DNA of 10,746 nucleotides from Daldinia sp. FL1419 (GCA_025201765.1 MU623761.1:1-10746); one strand, 5' to 3'; shown: positions 1 through 8,238, numbered from the stretch's first letter. A program made the numbers and translations. Notes: generated from the sequence alone by a model not told the origin.

Positions 1-1200
1 ATAATATTAATATAAATAATATTAAAAAAATTAATAAATTTTATCACTATTATTAAATTAAAGGTAAAATCCTATAAAAATTCAAAATTATCTTAAAAGA
101 TTTTAATATAAATTTTAATTACAAAATAATTATTAATATTATATATTTAAAAGAATAATTGGTTTTATATATAATTAATATTACTACTAATTTCCAAATA
201 ATATAATTCATAAAAGGTATTATAATTAAAGAAATATAAAAAATATTAAAAGAATATTAGATTAATACTTACCTTAACCCTCCAAATATCATCTCCTATA
301 ATATAAAATAAATTTTAATAATTTAGAATTTTAAAATAAAATATACATTATTAAAATTATATATTATTAAATATTAATTAAAATATATTAATTTATTAAT
401 AAAATAAAAAGATATTATAACCCAATCCACTAAACCTATAAAATAAATATAGATAAATTTTAAAACTCTAATTTAAAAATATTATAATTATAAATAATTA
501 TAAAAATAATTAATAATATAACCAATCCCAACAGATTTATCCTAACATTATTTATTTTTAATACTTACCCTCAAATTAATATAAATTTATTATTTACATC
601 TATTTAGATTTATTAAGTTTAAATAATATAAAGAATTATAATTAGAATTAAAAAGATTAAATTATAACATTTTATTTAAAATATATTTAATATTTATAAT
701 AATTTTAATATTATAAAAACATTACTTATATTTTTACCTATTAATAATAAAATTTTTATTTACTAGAAAAAAGGTAGATAGAAAGGTTTTTATAAAATTA
801 TCTTAATTATTAATAAAGATATTATTATAATATCTAATATATCCAGAAGAATATTTACGTTTTAAAATTTTCATATCAAATTTTATATTTAATTTAAAGA
901 TAACTTAATATTTATTAAAGAATTTTAAATATAATTACTTAAATTTATATTTAATTTAAATAATTATAAAATAATTTTTCAAAAAGATTTTATATATATT
1001 AATATTTTTTTATAAATTAATATTTTATATTTTAATAATAAAAAATAAAATAATTTTATAATTTAAAATATATAATTTATAATATATTAATTTATTAAAG
1101 AATAATAATCTTTAAATAATAAATAATTTATAAAATAAAGGGAAAGAATATATTTCCATTTTATAAAAAAATAAAATTTATTATTTAAAACTATAGTAAT
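1..1200. other. Saturated AT DNA left of readable pol
   Basis: No open frame or RNA gene is visible. By position this should be the gag and integrase part of copia element A, but I could not recognise an integrase zinc knuckle or DDE motif in any frame. A stretch from 843 reads PEEYLRFKIF in the frame beginning at 843. It faintly resembles the PxxxLRxFG segment that follows the copia integrase core, but it is out of phase with the later pol frame and I do not rely on it. Residual C sits almost entirely in CpA, CpC and CpT on the plus strand, with nearly no TpG. Confidence 0.4.
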
Positions 1201-1352
1201 TTTAATAAAAAATTTATTATAATATATACCTTTATTATTTAAAAAACAAATTAACACCTTATTTTAACCCTAACTCCAATTTTTTAATATTAAAGTATAA
1301 AAATTATAATAAAAAATATTATTATAATATATATTTAATTTAAAATATTTAT
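1201..1352 (+). pseudogene. Copia pol relic, start of reverse transcriptase (left of insertion)
   Basis: Read in the frame beginning at 1201, with TAA taken as former Gln, this gives KTNQHLILTLTPIF at about 1243-1284, then YQSI with the two flanking stops read as Gln. It parallels the segment LTQSPTIQR-SQRL common in fungal copia reverse transcriptases, which lies just before the polymerase core. The stretch 1306-1352 continues as an isoleucine-rich, heavily mutated strand-helix region. The frame is broken at 1353 by element B and resumes at 2037. Compared with what I know of the family, about ten residues seem to be missing around the junction, so a small deletion near the insertion site is possible. 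The upstream limit at 1201 is a practical cut-off; weaker similarity may continue to about 1081. Confidence 0.6.
1348..1352. repeat. Target-site duplication of B, left copy (TTTAT)
   Basis: The five bases TTTAT lie immediately left of the LTR end TGTTGG at 1353. The same five bases follow the other LTR end at 2031. The length fits copia integrase. Chance matches of AT-only 5-mers are frequent here. The stronger support is that removing B plus one copy keeps the pol reading frame. Confidence 0.6.
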
Positions 1353-1557
1353 TGTTGGTAGGTACGTATGTAAGATAAAAGCAAAATAATAGTAAAGTAA
1401 ATAATAATAAAAATAAGATTAATATATTGAAATTATTTAAAGAAGAAAGTTATTTAAGAAAAATAAATAAAAAACCTATCTTTATATAATAATAAATATA
1501 TAAGTATTTCTTAATTATAATATATTATATTAAGGTATATAAATTATATAATTACCA
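1353..1557 (-). repeat. 3' LTR of element B
   Basis: About 205 bp, starting on the plus strand TGTTGGTAGGTACGTATGTAAG and ending TTACCA. It aligns along its full length with 1828-2031 (direct) and 3275-3479 (inverted). Differences are mostly C/T and G/A transitions, as expected from RIP. The GTACGTA-rich end keeps a CpG in all three copies. In the minus-strand sense it follows the RNase H relic and an A-rich tract (GCAAAAAGAAAATAG, about 1563-1577) that could be the polypurine tract, so it is the 3' LTR. Confidence 0.8.
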
Positions 1558-1772
1558 TTTATTCTATTTTCTTTTTGCAATTATATTATAAATTTAATAC
1601 TTAATTCTTACTTTACCTATCCCTTTAATTACAAATTAATTTGATTATTTTTTACTAATATTTGTATAACTTTATTTAAGAATACCTTTATTATATTGTT
1701 TGCAGGATTATATGTACTGTAGATCTACTGAATATTGTTGATCTCCCAGTTTTCATATAACTATTGTAGTAG
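1558..1772 (-). pseudogene. RNase H C-terminal remnant inside element B
   Basis: On the minus strand the frame reads LLQ-stop-LYENWEINNIQ, then a stop, then IYSTYNP; the stretch EINNIQ to NP lies at 1745-1704. With stops as Gln or Trp this is the copia RNase H tail (LRQSYERREIxxIRWIxGxxNPADA). It matches the A copy at 3074-3145 residue for residue in most places. Similarity to A fails beyond about 1772, which marks the probable deletion junction between the 5' leader and pol. The remnant cannot encode a working domain: no catalytic Asp of RNase H is retained. It probably survives as the sequence adjoining the 3' end needed for replication. Confidence 0.78.
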
Positions 1773-1827
1773 TAACTCTTCTAACCTTGCTAATCTGTGT
1801 TGCTAACTGTTTAACAACACTGATCAA
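1773..1827 (-). other. 5' leader / possible primer-binding region of B
   Basis: A 55-bp segment between the 5' LTR and the RNase H remnant, with unusually normal base composition. On the minus strand it begins TTGATCAGTGTTGTTAAACA. It has no counterpart in the visible part of element A, as expected if it derives from the 5' leader that lies outside the window. Its role as primer-binding site is inferred from position only. Confidence 0.5.
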
Positions 1828-2031
1828 TGTTAGTAGGTACGTACGTAAGATAAAAGTAAAATAATAGTAAAATAAATAATAATAAAAGTAAAATTGATAT
1901 ATTGAAATTATTTAAAAAAAAAGTTATTTAAAAGAAATAAATAAGAAACCTATCTTTATATAATAATAAATATATAGGTACTTCTTAATTGTAATATGCC
2001 ACATTAAGGCATATAAATCATACAACCACCA
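1828..2031 (-). repeat. 5' LTR of element B
   Basis: About 204 bp, plus-strand ends TGTTAG...CCACCA. Less mutated than the other two copies near its outer end: it keeps TGCCACATTAAGGCAT at about 1997-2012, where the other copies read TA-rich equivalents. In the minus-strand sense its inner end at 1828 is followed by TTGATCAGTGTTG, the place where a primer-binding site should lie. I do not recognise the matching tRNA. Confidence 0.78.
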
Positions 2032-2036
2032 TTTAT
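2032..2036. repeat. Target-site duplication of B, right copy (TTTAT)
   Basis: This is the partner of the copy at 1348-1352. It directly follows CCACCA, the outer end of the second LTR. The pol frame of element A resumes in the same phase just after it. Confidence 0.6.
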
Positions 2037-3235
2037 ATAATAAATAATATTTATATAATTATTAATAAAATTAAAAAATAAATATTTTAAAAAAATATTA
2101 TTATATATTATTAAATTATTATATGATTTAATTAAATTAAAAATATATTAATTTAAAATTTATTTATATTATTATTAATAAGAATTTAATATAAGATTAT
2201 TAATATTTAATTTATATTTATTAATAATAAATATAATTTTATTTAAAATTATGGATTTTTAAATAAATAATATTTTAAATATTAATATTATAAAATTTTT
2301 AATAATAGAAAATAAGGCATTTACCAAAATTAAGATTAAAGTATATCTTTAAAAGATATTAGATGTTAGAATTGAAGATTTTAATAATTTATATATTATT
2401 ATTTATAAAGAGGGTTATAATATAACCATTATATAAAAAAAATAAGTTAAAAAGTTGAAATAATTGGATATAAAATTATTAAATATAATTAAAAAATTTA
2501 TAAAATAGTAGGTATAAAGAACATACATTTCTTCCATTTATTAATTTAAAATAACCTTTAATTATTTAATAATAATCTAATATTTAAAATTAAATTTTAA
2601 AAAAATAAAAACCTTTAATATTTAAATTAAATAATAAATAAATAATTAAATATAAAAATTTAATTATATTAATTTAAACCTTTAAAATTTATATTTATAT
2701 ATTTTTATTAATAATTTATTTATAAATAATAAGGATTTAAATTCATAAATTAATTATATTATTATATTAAATAATAAAGAATTAATTAATTAAAATAATA
2801 ATATCTGAATTATTAATAATGTTATTTATTAATTATTTATTAAATATAAATATATTATTTAAAATATATTTATTAATAAAATTTATAAAATAATTTAAGG
2901 TTTTAATATTGGATATATTATCTACCATATAATTAATACCATTTTAAAATACTTTTTATTATTTAAAATTTTATTAATCTTATATATTAACTCCTTCTCC
3001 TTATATTAATACCTTATCCAAATAAGCAATATTAATAAAAAAGAAATTAATAATTAATTTAATAATCTTATAATAATTGTATAAAAATTAGGAAATTGAT
3101 GATATTTGGTAGATTTATGGTATATATAACCCTACAAATGCTATAATAAAGGCATTTTTAAATAAAATTATATAAATATTGGTAAAAAATAATTAAATTA
3201 ATTTATAATTAAAAAGATAGATAAAATAAAAATTA
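2037..3235 (+). pseudogene. Copia pol relic: reverse transcriptase and RNase H
   Basis: The frame starting at 2041 runs to about 3021 and then shifts by one base to the frame containing 3098. Reading stops as Gln or Trp gives fungal copia landmarks in order. IFIQLL (2047-2064) matches IYIRPP. KLLYD (2113-2127) matches KPLYG. The stop at 2260 followed by INNIL matches the catalytic QTDDTL box, both Asp being GAT-to-AAT changes. INNLFINNKDL (2707-2739) matches TDxSFANNKDL, which carries the first RNase H Asp. GFNIGY is at 2899-2916 and NSFSLY (2989-3006) matches DSxSLY. After the frameshift come EIDDIW (3092-3109) and NPTNAI (3128-3145), matching the EIxxIxWIxGxxNPADAxTK tail of RNase H. Catalytic Asp residues are lost and there are dozens of stops, so nothing functional can be made. 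The frameshift lies near 3022-3040. Confidence 0.85.
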
Positions 3236-3274
3236 GGTATTAAATTCATAATATAATTGTAAAAAAAAAATAAA

Positions 3275-3479
3275 TAATAATTATATAACTTACATACCTT
3301 ATTATAATACATTATAATCAAAAAATACTTATATATCTAACATTATATAAGGATAGGTTTCTTACCTATCTCTTTCTTAAATAACTTTCTTTAGAAATAA
3401 TTTTAATACACTAATCTCACCTTTATTGTTATTATTTTATTATTATTTTACTTTTATTATATGTACGTACCTACCAATA
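3275..3479 (+). repeat. 3' LTR of copia element A
   Basis: Aligns in inverted orientation with both LTRs of element B over the full ~205 bp. Its ends are mutated: the first TGG is TAA, and the last AACA is AATA. It follows the end of the RNase H relic and an A-rich tract at about 3260-3274 that sits where the polypurine tract belongs. The terminal GTACGTACCTACC at 3463-3475 is well preserved. The base pairs after 3479 (TTAAT) would be one target duplication; the partner is outside the window. Confidence 0.8.
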
Positions 3480-3724
3480 TTAATCTTATTTTATAATTAT
3501 TAATTTAATACTAAATAAATATTGAATTAATATAGAATAATTAAGTAATAAATACAACCTTATAAAGATCTTAAAATTATTCTTATGTTTTTAATTAAAT
3601 TTCTTTTTTAATTATTTTTATAATTGAATTATCCTAATTATATAAGTTTTTTTCTTTTAAAGGAAGGGTTTTTAAAAAGGATTATAATATAAGTATATAA
3701 TTAAATAATGTAATTACGTAATTA
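3480..3724. other. Spacer between copia A and the tandem array
   Basis: AT-rich sequence with no frame or repeat I can assign. At its right edge lies a perfect 14-base palindrome, TAATTACGTAATTA (3711-3724), which contains one of the few CpGs here. It directly precedes the first array-like box (AAATTGCAAG at 3725). Confidence 0.5.
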
Positions 3725-4052
3725 AAATTGCAAGATTTTATTAGTTTCTATAGAATTAGCCCTTTTAAGGTTTTTATAGGCTTTTTAGAATATAAATAAG
3801 TGTTTAGAAGTTGTTTTCCTATTTGATTAGTTTAAGTTCTTAAGTATAGAATTGTTAGTTTTTTTATAATAATAAGTTAAGGTGATAGGGCCAGGATGAA
3901 GTCCATTAATCTAATTTTTTTAGTTAAGGTTTTTATAAGTTATTTTATATGTAAATAAGTCTGCAAAAGTTGTTTTCCTATTTGATCAATTTAAGTTCTT
4001 AATAATGGAATTATCAGTTTTGTACGATAAAATTGCAGGGTATGTTTTGCAG

Positions 4053-4119
4053 GAGCTCTTGTTTAATTAGAGTTTCTGTTTAATTAAAGCTTTTGTTTAA
4101 TTAGAGTTTATGTTTAATG
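4053..4119. repeat. 17-bp subrepeat cluster inside a monomer
   Basis: Four successive copies of a 17-base unit, AGAGTTTCTGTTTAATT and variants, explain why this monomer is longer than average. Shorter runs of the same unit occur in other long monomers, near 5221-5280 and 5521-5575. Confidence 0.75.
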
Positions 4120-4344
4120 TATAGGCTTTTGAATATTGATTTTTATTTGATTAGCTTAGGTTTTTAAGTATAAAATTATTAGTTTTCCTATAGAGATTTG
4201 TACGATAAAATTGTAGGAGTTCTTGTTTAATTAGAGTTCTTGTTTAATATAAATAAACCTCTAGAAGTTGTTTTCTTATCTGATTAGCTTAAGTTCTTAA
4301 GCATAAAATTGTTAGTTTTTGATAGAGATTTGTACGATAAAATT

Positions 4345-4360
4345 GCAGGGCATATCCTGC
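4345..4360. repeat. Conserved 16-nt inverted repeat of the array
   Basis: GCAGGGCATATCCTGC has five-base arms (GCAGG/CCTGC) around six bases. It is the clearest version of a box found in most monomers, e.g. 4454, 5047 and, decayed, 5199. It is preceded at a fixed distance by the GTACGATAAA box. Preserved dyad symmetry in many copies suggests a protein site or structured element in the ancestral monomer, which is inference. Confidence 0.65.
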
Positions 4361-5765
4361 AAGAGCTATTAGAGCTTATATTTAATATAAATAAGTCCTT
4401 AGAAGTTGTTTTCCTGTTTGATTAGTTTAAGTTCTTAACAATAGAATTGTCAGTTTTGTATAATAAAATTGCAGGGCATATCCCACAGGAGTTCCTATTT
4501 AATTAAAGTTCTTGTTCAATATAAATAAACCTCTAGAAGTTGTATTCCTATTTGATCAATTTAAGTTCTTAAGTATAAAATTATCAACTTTTCCATAGAA
4601 ATTTGTACCATAAAAGTGTAAGGTTAGGGCATATCCTACAAAAGTTATTAAAGTTTTTATTCAATATATAAACCTTTAAATATTAATTCTTATTTAATTA
4701 ACTTAAATTCTTAAATATTAAATCATTAATTTTTCCATAAAGATTTGTACAATGAAGTACAAGGTTAGGGTATATCCTGCAGAAATTCCTATTTAATTAG
4801 AATTTCTATTCAATATAAATAAACCTCCAAAAGTTGTTTTCTTGTCTGATCAGCTCAAGCTCTTAAGCATAGAATTGTCAATTTTTGATAGAAATTTGTA
4901 CGATGAAGTGCAGGGTATATCCTATAAGAACTATTAGAGCTCTTATTTAAATAAATAAATTTCCAAAAGTTATTTACCTATCTGATCAATTCAAATTCTT
5001 AAACATAAAATCATTAATTTTTTATAAAACTTTATATAATAAAACTGCAGGGCATGTCCTGCAAGAGCTCCTGTTCAATTAAAACTCATATTCAATATAT
5101 AAACCCTCAAAAATTATTTTCCTATCTGATCAACCCAATTTCTTATAAATAGAATCATCAATTTTTCCATAGAGATTTATACGATAAAAGTGTAGGGTTA
5201 AGGCATATCCTACAGGAATTCCTGTTCAATTCGAGCTTTTATTCAATTAAAGCTCTTATTTAATTAAAATTTATGTTCAATATATAAGCCCTTAAAAATT
5301 ATTTTCTTATTTAATTAACTTAAGTTTTTAAAGATAAAATCATTTATTTTTAAAATTATAAAATTTTGTACGGTAAAAGTGTAGGGTTAAAACATATTTT
5401 ATAAAAACTATTAAAACTTCTTTAAAAATTATTTTCTTATTTAATTAATTTAAATTGTTAAATATTAAATTATTAATTTTTCTATAAAACTTTATATAAT
5501 AAAACTACAAGATATATTTTATAAAACTTCTTATTCAATTAAAACTTCTTATTCAATTAAAACTTATATTTAATATAAATAAGCCCTTAAAAATTATTTT
5601 CCTATCTAATCAATTTAAATTCTTAAATATAAAATCATCAATCTTTCTATAAAGATTTATACAATAAAAGTATAAGGTTAGGACATATCTTGCAAAAATT
5701 ATTAAAGTTTCTTTAGAAATTATTTTCTTATTTAATCAACTCAAATTTTTACTAATAAAAAAGAT

Positions 5766-6000
5766 ATACCCAATTATAAATATTTTCTTAAACTTTAAAT
5801 TTTTAATATAGTTTTTTTACCCTTTATTAACTTATCAACCACTTTATCAACTCTTATCAGCTCTTATCAACTCTTATCAATTATTATTAATTACCTTATT
5901 AATTATTTATCAATTTCTTATCAATTTCACATAATAATTTATTAGAAGAGTTTCAATATAATACACTAGACTTTGTCCTGGATTAACTTCCTTAAAGCCA
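5766..6000. other. Array-edge segment with less-mutated patch
   Basis: Apart from the 10-bp minisatellite, this stretch contains a patch of more balanced composition at about 5940-6000 (GACTTTGTCCTGGATTAAC). The patch leads into the duplicated 340-bp block. No frame or RNA gene is recognised. Confidence 0.4.
5828..5930. repeat. 10-bp minisatellite (CTCTTATCAA-type)
   Basis: Short tandem repeats of about ten bases, CTCTTATCAA/CTCTTATCAG, are regular from 5850 to 5880 and degenerate on both sides. The tract follows the end of the main monomer array. No gene overlaps it. Confidence 0.7.
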
Positions 6001-6342
6001 AACTTCCTAAATCTCCATAGTTCTTTTAAATATAAATAAACCCTCAAAAATTATCTTTCTTATCTAATTAACTCAAATTCTTTAGGTTTTATAGATTAAT
6101 TCTTTTATAAAATCTTTATATAATAATACACTCTTTTGTTTTTTTTTAAAAAAAATATCCTCTTTTAAAGCATTACTATTGGTAAATACTTACATATATC
6201 TACTTTTTTACCTAATCATTTTACTTTCCTCTTTAACATATAATCACCTTATATCCTCTTACTTATATAATTTTTGGCTTATTATAGGTTAATTAAAATA
6301 TAAGACATATCCTATAAAAACTATTAAAATTCCTATTCAATA
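6001..6342. repeat. Large direct repeat, copy 1 (900-bp period)
   Basis: Starts with CTAAATCTCCATAGTTCTTTT and ends around TTAAAATTCCTATTCAAT. It aligns position for position with 6901-7242, exactly 900 bases downstream. Inside are one array-type monomer start (TATAAATAAACCCTCAAAAATTA at 6031) and, at its end, the box GACATATCCTATAAAAACTA, a decayed form of the array's GGCATATCCTGCAAGAGCTA. The block is thus an expanded array unit with about 200 bp of extra sequence (6090-6290). Confidence 0.75.
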
Positions 6343-6900
6343 TTATTTCTAAATAAAAAAAATTATTAAATCAAAATAATATAATTATATAATTAAAACT
6401 ATTTTATAAAACCCTTTTAACCTCTATAAAACTAAATCTTCTAAGATTTCTATAGGTTTCTAAAAGATATTTTTCTTATTTAATCAAATTAAATTTTTAA
6501 ATAAAGAATTATTAATTTTTTTATAAAACTTTATATAAATATATATATTTTTTAATCTTCTTATTAAATATAACCTCTTAAAAATATATTACCATTATTA
6601 AATAATTATTTTTATTAATTTTTTTATTTAATTATTTTAATATCTTCTTTAAGATATAATTATTTCATATATTTTATTTTATTAAAGCCTATTAACCTTT
6701 TAAAAATAACCCCTCCAAAAGTTTCTATAAGTTTTTTTTAAATATATATATAGACCCTTAAGAATTAATTCTTATCTGATCAGGTTAAATTCTTAAACAT
6801 TAATTTATTTAACTTTTTTTATAACTTCTTACCGAACTGGTGTAGAGCGATTAGGTTATAGATATTACCCTGTAAAGACCTTATCTCCTCTTTAGAGTTA
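6343..6900. repeat. Scattered decayed monomers between the large repeats
   Basis: Degenerate monomer phrases recur at about 6470 (TTTTTCTTATTTAATCAAATTAAATTTTTAA region) and 6761 (AATTCTTATCTGATCAGG). A less-mutated patch with CpG lies at about 6826-6860 (CTTACCGAACTGGTGTAGAG, then CGATTAGG). The rest is AT-rich with no frame. Confidence 0.5.
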
Positions 6901-7242
6901 GATTTTCTAAGGTTCCATAGTTCTTTTGGATATAAATAAGCCTTTAAGAGTTATTTTTCTTATTTGATTATTAAAGATTTATTAAATTTTATAATTTAGT
7001 TTTTTTATAAAGTTTTTATACAAAAATATATAATTTTTAGTTTTTTTTTAAAGATATCTTCTTATAATATATTATTATTAGTAAATAATCATTTATATTA
7101 ATTCTTTTATCCAATTAACCTATTCCTTTTTTTAAAATATAATTACTTTATATTTTTTTAATTTATATAACCTTTAATTTATTATAGGTTAATTAAAATA
7201 TAAGGTATATCTTATAAGAGCTATTAAAGTTCCTATTTAATG
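6901..7242. repeat. Large direct repeat, copy 2 (900-bp period)
   Basis: Homologous to 6001-6342; shared anchors include CCATAGTTCTTTT, TATAAATAA and TTATTATAGGTTAATTAAAA. This copy has more plus-strand T and G (GGATATAAATAAGCCTTTAAG), whereas copy 1 has more A and C. The two copies therefore seem to have been mutated mainly on opposite strands. Confidence 0.75.
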
Positions 7243-7499
7243 GCAATTATTTTTAAATTTTAAAACTATAATTACTTAGTTTTAAAAGAACCAAAATTTA
7301 TATAACAACCATATTTATTTAAGATTATTTCTATCTAATTAAAATTAATATCAGGTTTATTAGGGTTAAAATTATTTAATTAATTAAAAACCAAAATATT
7401 AATCTTAATTAAAGCCATTTTTTGAAGATTAATAACATAATTAAAACCGCTACCACCAACCTAATCAAAATAATTATTATTTAATTAAAATAATTATAA
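7243..7499. other. AT-rich stretch, no gene seen
   Basis: Nothing coding is recognised. It contains TAAAACCGCTAC at 7442-7453, a 12-mer that occurs again at 9611-9622 in another island. Confidence 0.45.
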
Positions 7500-7672
7500 C
7501 ATTAAGTTGAAGAAATAAGAACCTGAGAGAATAAAAAGTGAAAGAAGTTGATTTAACCCTGAAACCTCGTGCCAAACCCGATGTAAAAACCCTCATACAA
7601 CTAACATCGAAAATCCTATTATTACCCCTTACCGCACCTGCAACATATATAACATTTAAGAATAATTTGATT
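7500..7672. other. Less-mutated island, possible coding relic
   Basis: Base composition is closer to normal here, with several CpGs (CTCGTGCC, CCCGATG, ACATCGAA, ACCGCACC). Frames are open on both strands. The plus frame from 7535 to about 7672 reads ...TLKPRAKPDVKTLIQL... and ...LTAPATYITF. The minus frame from about 7670 to 7500 reads ...VAGAVRGNNRIFDVS.... I recognise neither. Such islands in RIP blocks are usually single-copy or short segments that escaped mutation. The motif GCACCTGCAACAT (7634-7646) is shared with 9645-9657. Confidence 0.35.
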
Positions 7673-8238
7673 AAATAATATATATAATAAATAAAATAAT
7701 ATTAAATAATATTATTTCAATATTTTAAAATTAAAAAAATATATTTTTTATAATAAATTAAGAAAATATGAAGATTTTAAAAGAAATTTAAAAAAAAAGG
7801 TTTAAAGGATTAATATATTTTATAATTTTTCTTTAAATTAATTATAATATATATATTAAAAAGATAAAGCCAATTTAACCAAAAATAACTATTAAAAATA
7901 TAAATATGGAATTATTTACAATACCTAAACCAAATAAAATAAAATTAATCAAATAATTTAATATTAATATTAAAAGAATTTTAATTATTATTACAATATT
8001 AACCCATTATTACTACTATTATGAAATAAAAAGTCAAAAAAGAGATTTTCTACATTATACACTTTTAGAACTGATGCTTATTACCCTAATTAATTTATTT
8101 ATATAAAAAGGATAAAGCCTATTTAAAGATATTATTATTATATTATTAACAACCTTACTAAAAATCATCACATTAAGAACCAAAATCATTTTAATTTATA
8201 TAAAAAACAAATTAAGTATAATTAAAGTTTATCAATCT
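7673..8238 (+). other. AT-rich DNA with an unrecognised interrupted frame
   Basis: A plus frame starting ATG at 7906 runs to a TAA at 8290-8292 with only three internal stops (7954, 8104, 8113), all possible former CAA codons. It reads MELFTIPKPNKIKLIK at the start and has a mixed stretch around 8034-8080 that retains normal codons (SQKRDFLHYTLLELML). It lies just upstream of, and in the same direction as, the pogo-type transposase relic. I cannot assign it, and low complexity makes chance openness plausible. Confidence 0.2.

Larger units (their letters stand above)
1353..2031 (-). mobile_element. Miniature copia-derived LTR element B, nested in A
   Basis: Two direct copies of a ~205-bp sequence (1353-1557 and 1828-2031) enclose just 270 bp. 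On the minus strand each copy begins TGG and ends with AACA, giving the TG...CA ends of an LTR. TTTAT precedes 1353 and follows 2031, a five-base target duplication of the usual copia length, although such a 5-mer is common in this composition. The internal DNA, read on the minus strand, is about 55 bp of leader, then the last ~70 codons of copia RNase H, then an A-rich tract before the 3' LTR. B is therefore an internal-deletion derivative, like a TRIM-type non-autonomous element. It must rely on proteins from a full-length relative. Its LTRs match the LTR of A, so both belong to one family. Confidence 0.8.
1201..3479 (+). mobile_element. Ty1/copia LTR retrotransposon A, 5'-truncated, RIP-killed
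   Basis: The pol order is reverse transcriptase, then RNase H, then a short tail, an A-rich tract and the 3' LTR, as in Ty1/copia elements. The element is interrupted at 1353-2031 by the smaller element B in antisense. Removing B and one copy of the five-base TTTAT duplication restores one continuous reading phase, since codons start at 1348 on the left and at 2032 on the right in the same frame. The left end lies before the window or inside the unreadable first 1.2 kb. A complete copia element is usually about 5 kb, so more of it is expected upstream. Every coding segment carries many stops, so it is inactive. The superfamily assignment is firm; the family name is unknown. Confidence 0.82.
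3725..5765. repeat. Degenerate tandem satellite-like array, ~14 monomers
   Basis: A marker phrase (GAAGTTGTTTTCCTATYTGA followed by AGTTCTTAA) recurs at about 3811, 3970, 4137, 4269, 4406, 4541, 4685, 4836, 4970, 5115, 5300, 5428, 5592 and 5718. Spacing is 126-185 bp, commonly 130-145. Each monomer holds, in order: TATAAATAA, the marker with a TGATCA-type palindrome, GAATTGTCAG, a TTTGTACGATAAA box, a GCAGG...CCTGC inverted repeat, GAGCTC, and one or more GTTTAATTAGAG subrepeats. Length differences come mainly from the number of those subrepeats. No coding frame is visible. It may be satellite DNA, subrepeats of a larger mobile element, or spacer repeats; the sequence does not decide. Copies differ mostly by transitions, consistent with RIP acting on a tandem array. 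Confidence 0.85.

Noticed and set aside
600..980. Copia integrase core of element A
   Set aside because: Short lookalikes (e.g. a DLL string near 607 and PEEYLRF at 843) are out of phase and too close together to fit an integrase, so the assignment is not supported.
1353..2031. Two independent solo LTRs side by side, paired with the inverted copy at 3275-3479 as terminal inverted repeats
   Set aside because: The DNA between the direct copies encodes the RNase H tail on the minus strand, the outer flanks share TTTAT, and the pol frame of the host element resumes in phase. A complete small LTR element explains all of this; the inverted copy is simply the LTR of the host element.
3789..5585. 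Recurrent TATAAATA as a series of promoters
   Set aside because: The motif is trivially frequent in this composition and there is no gene downstream. It is recorded only as a box of the monomer.
3725..5765. CRISPR array
   Set aside because: The repeated unit is the whole ~130-185-bp monomer, with no short identical repeats separated by unique spacers.
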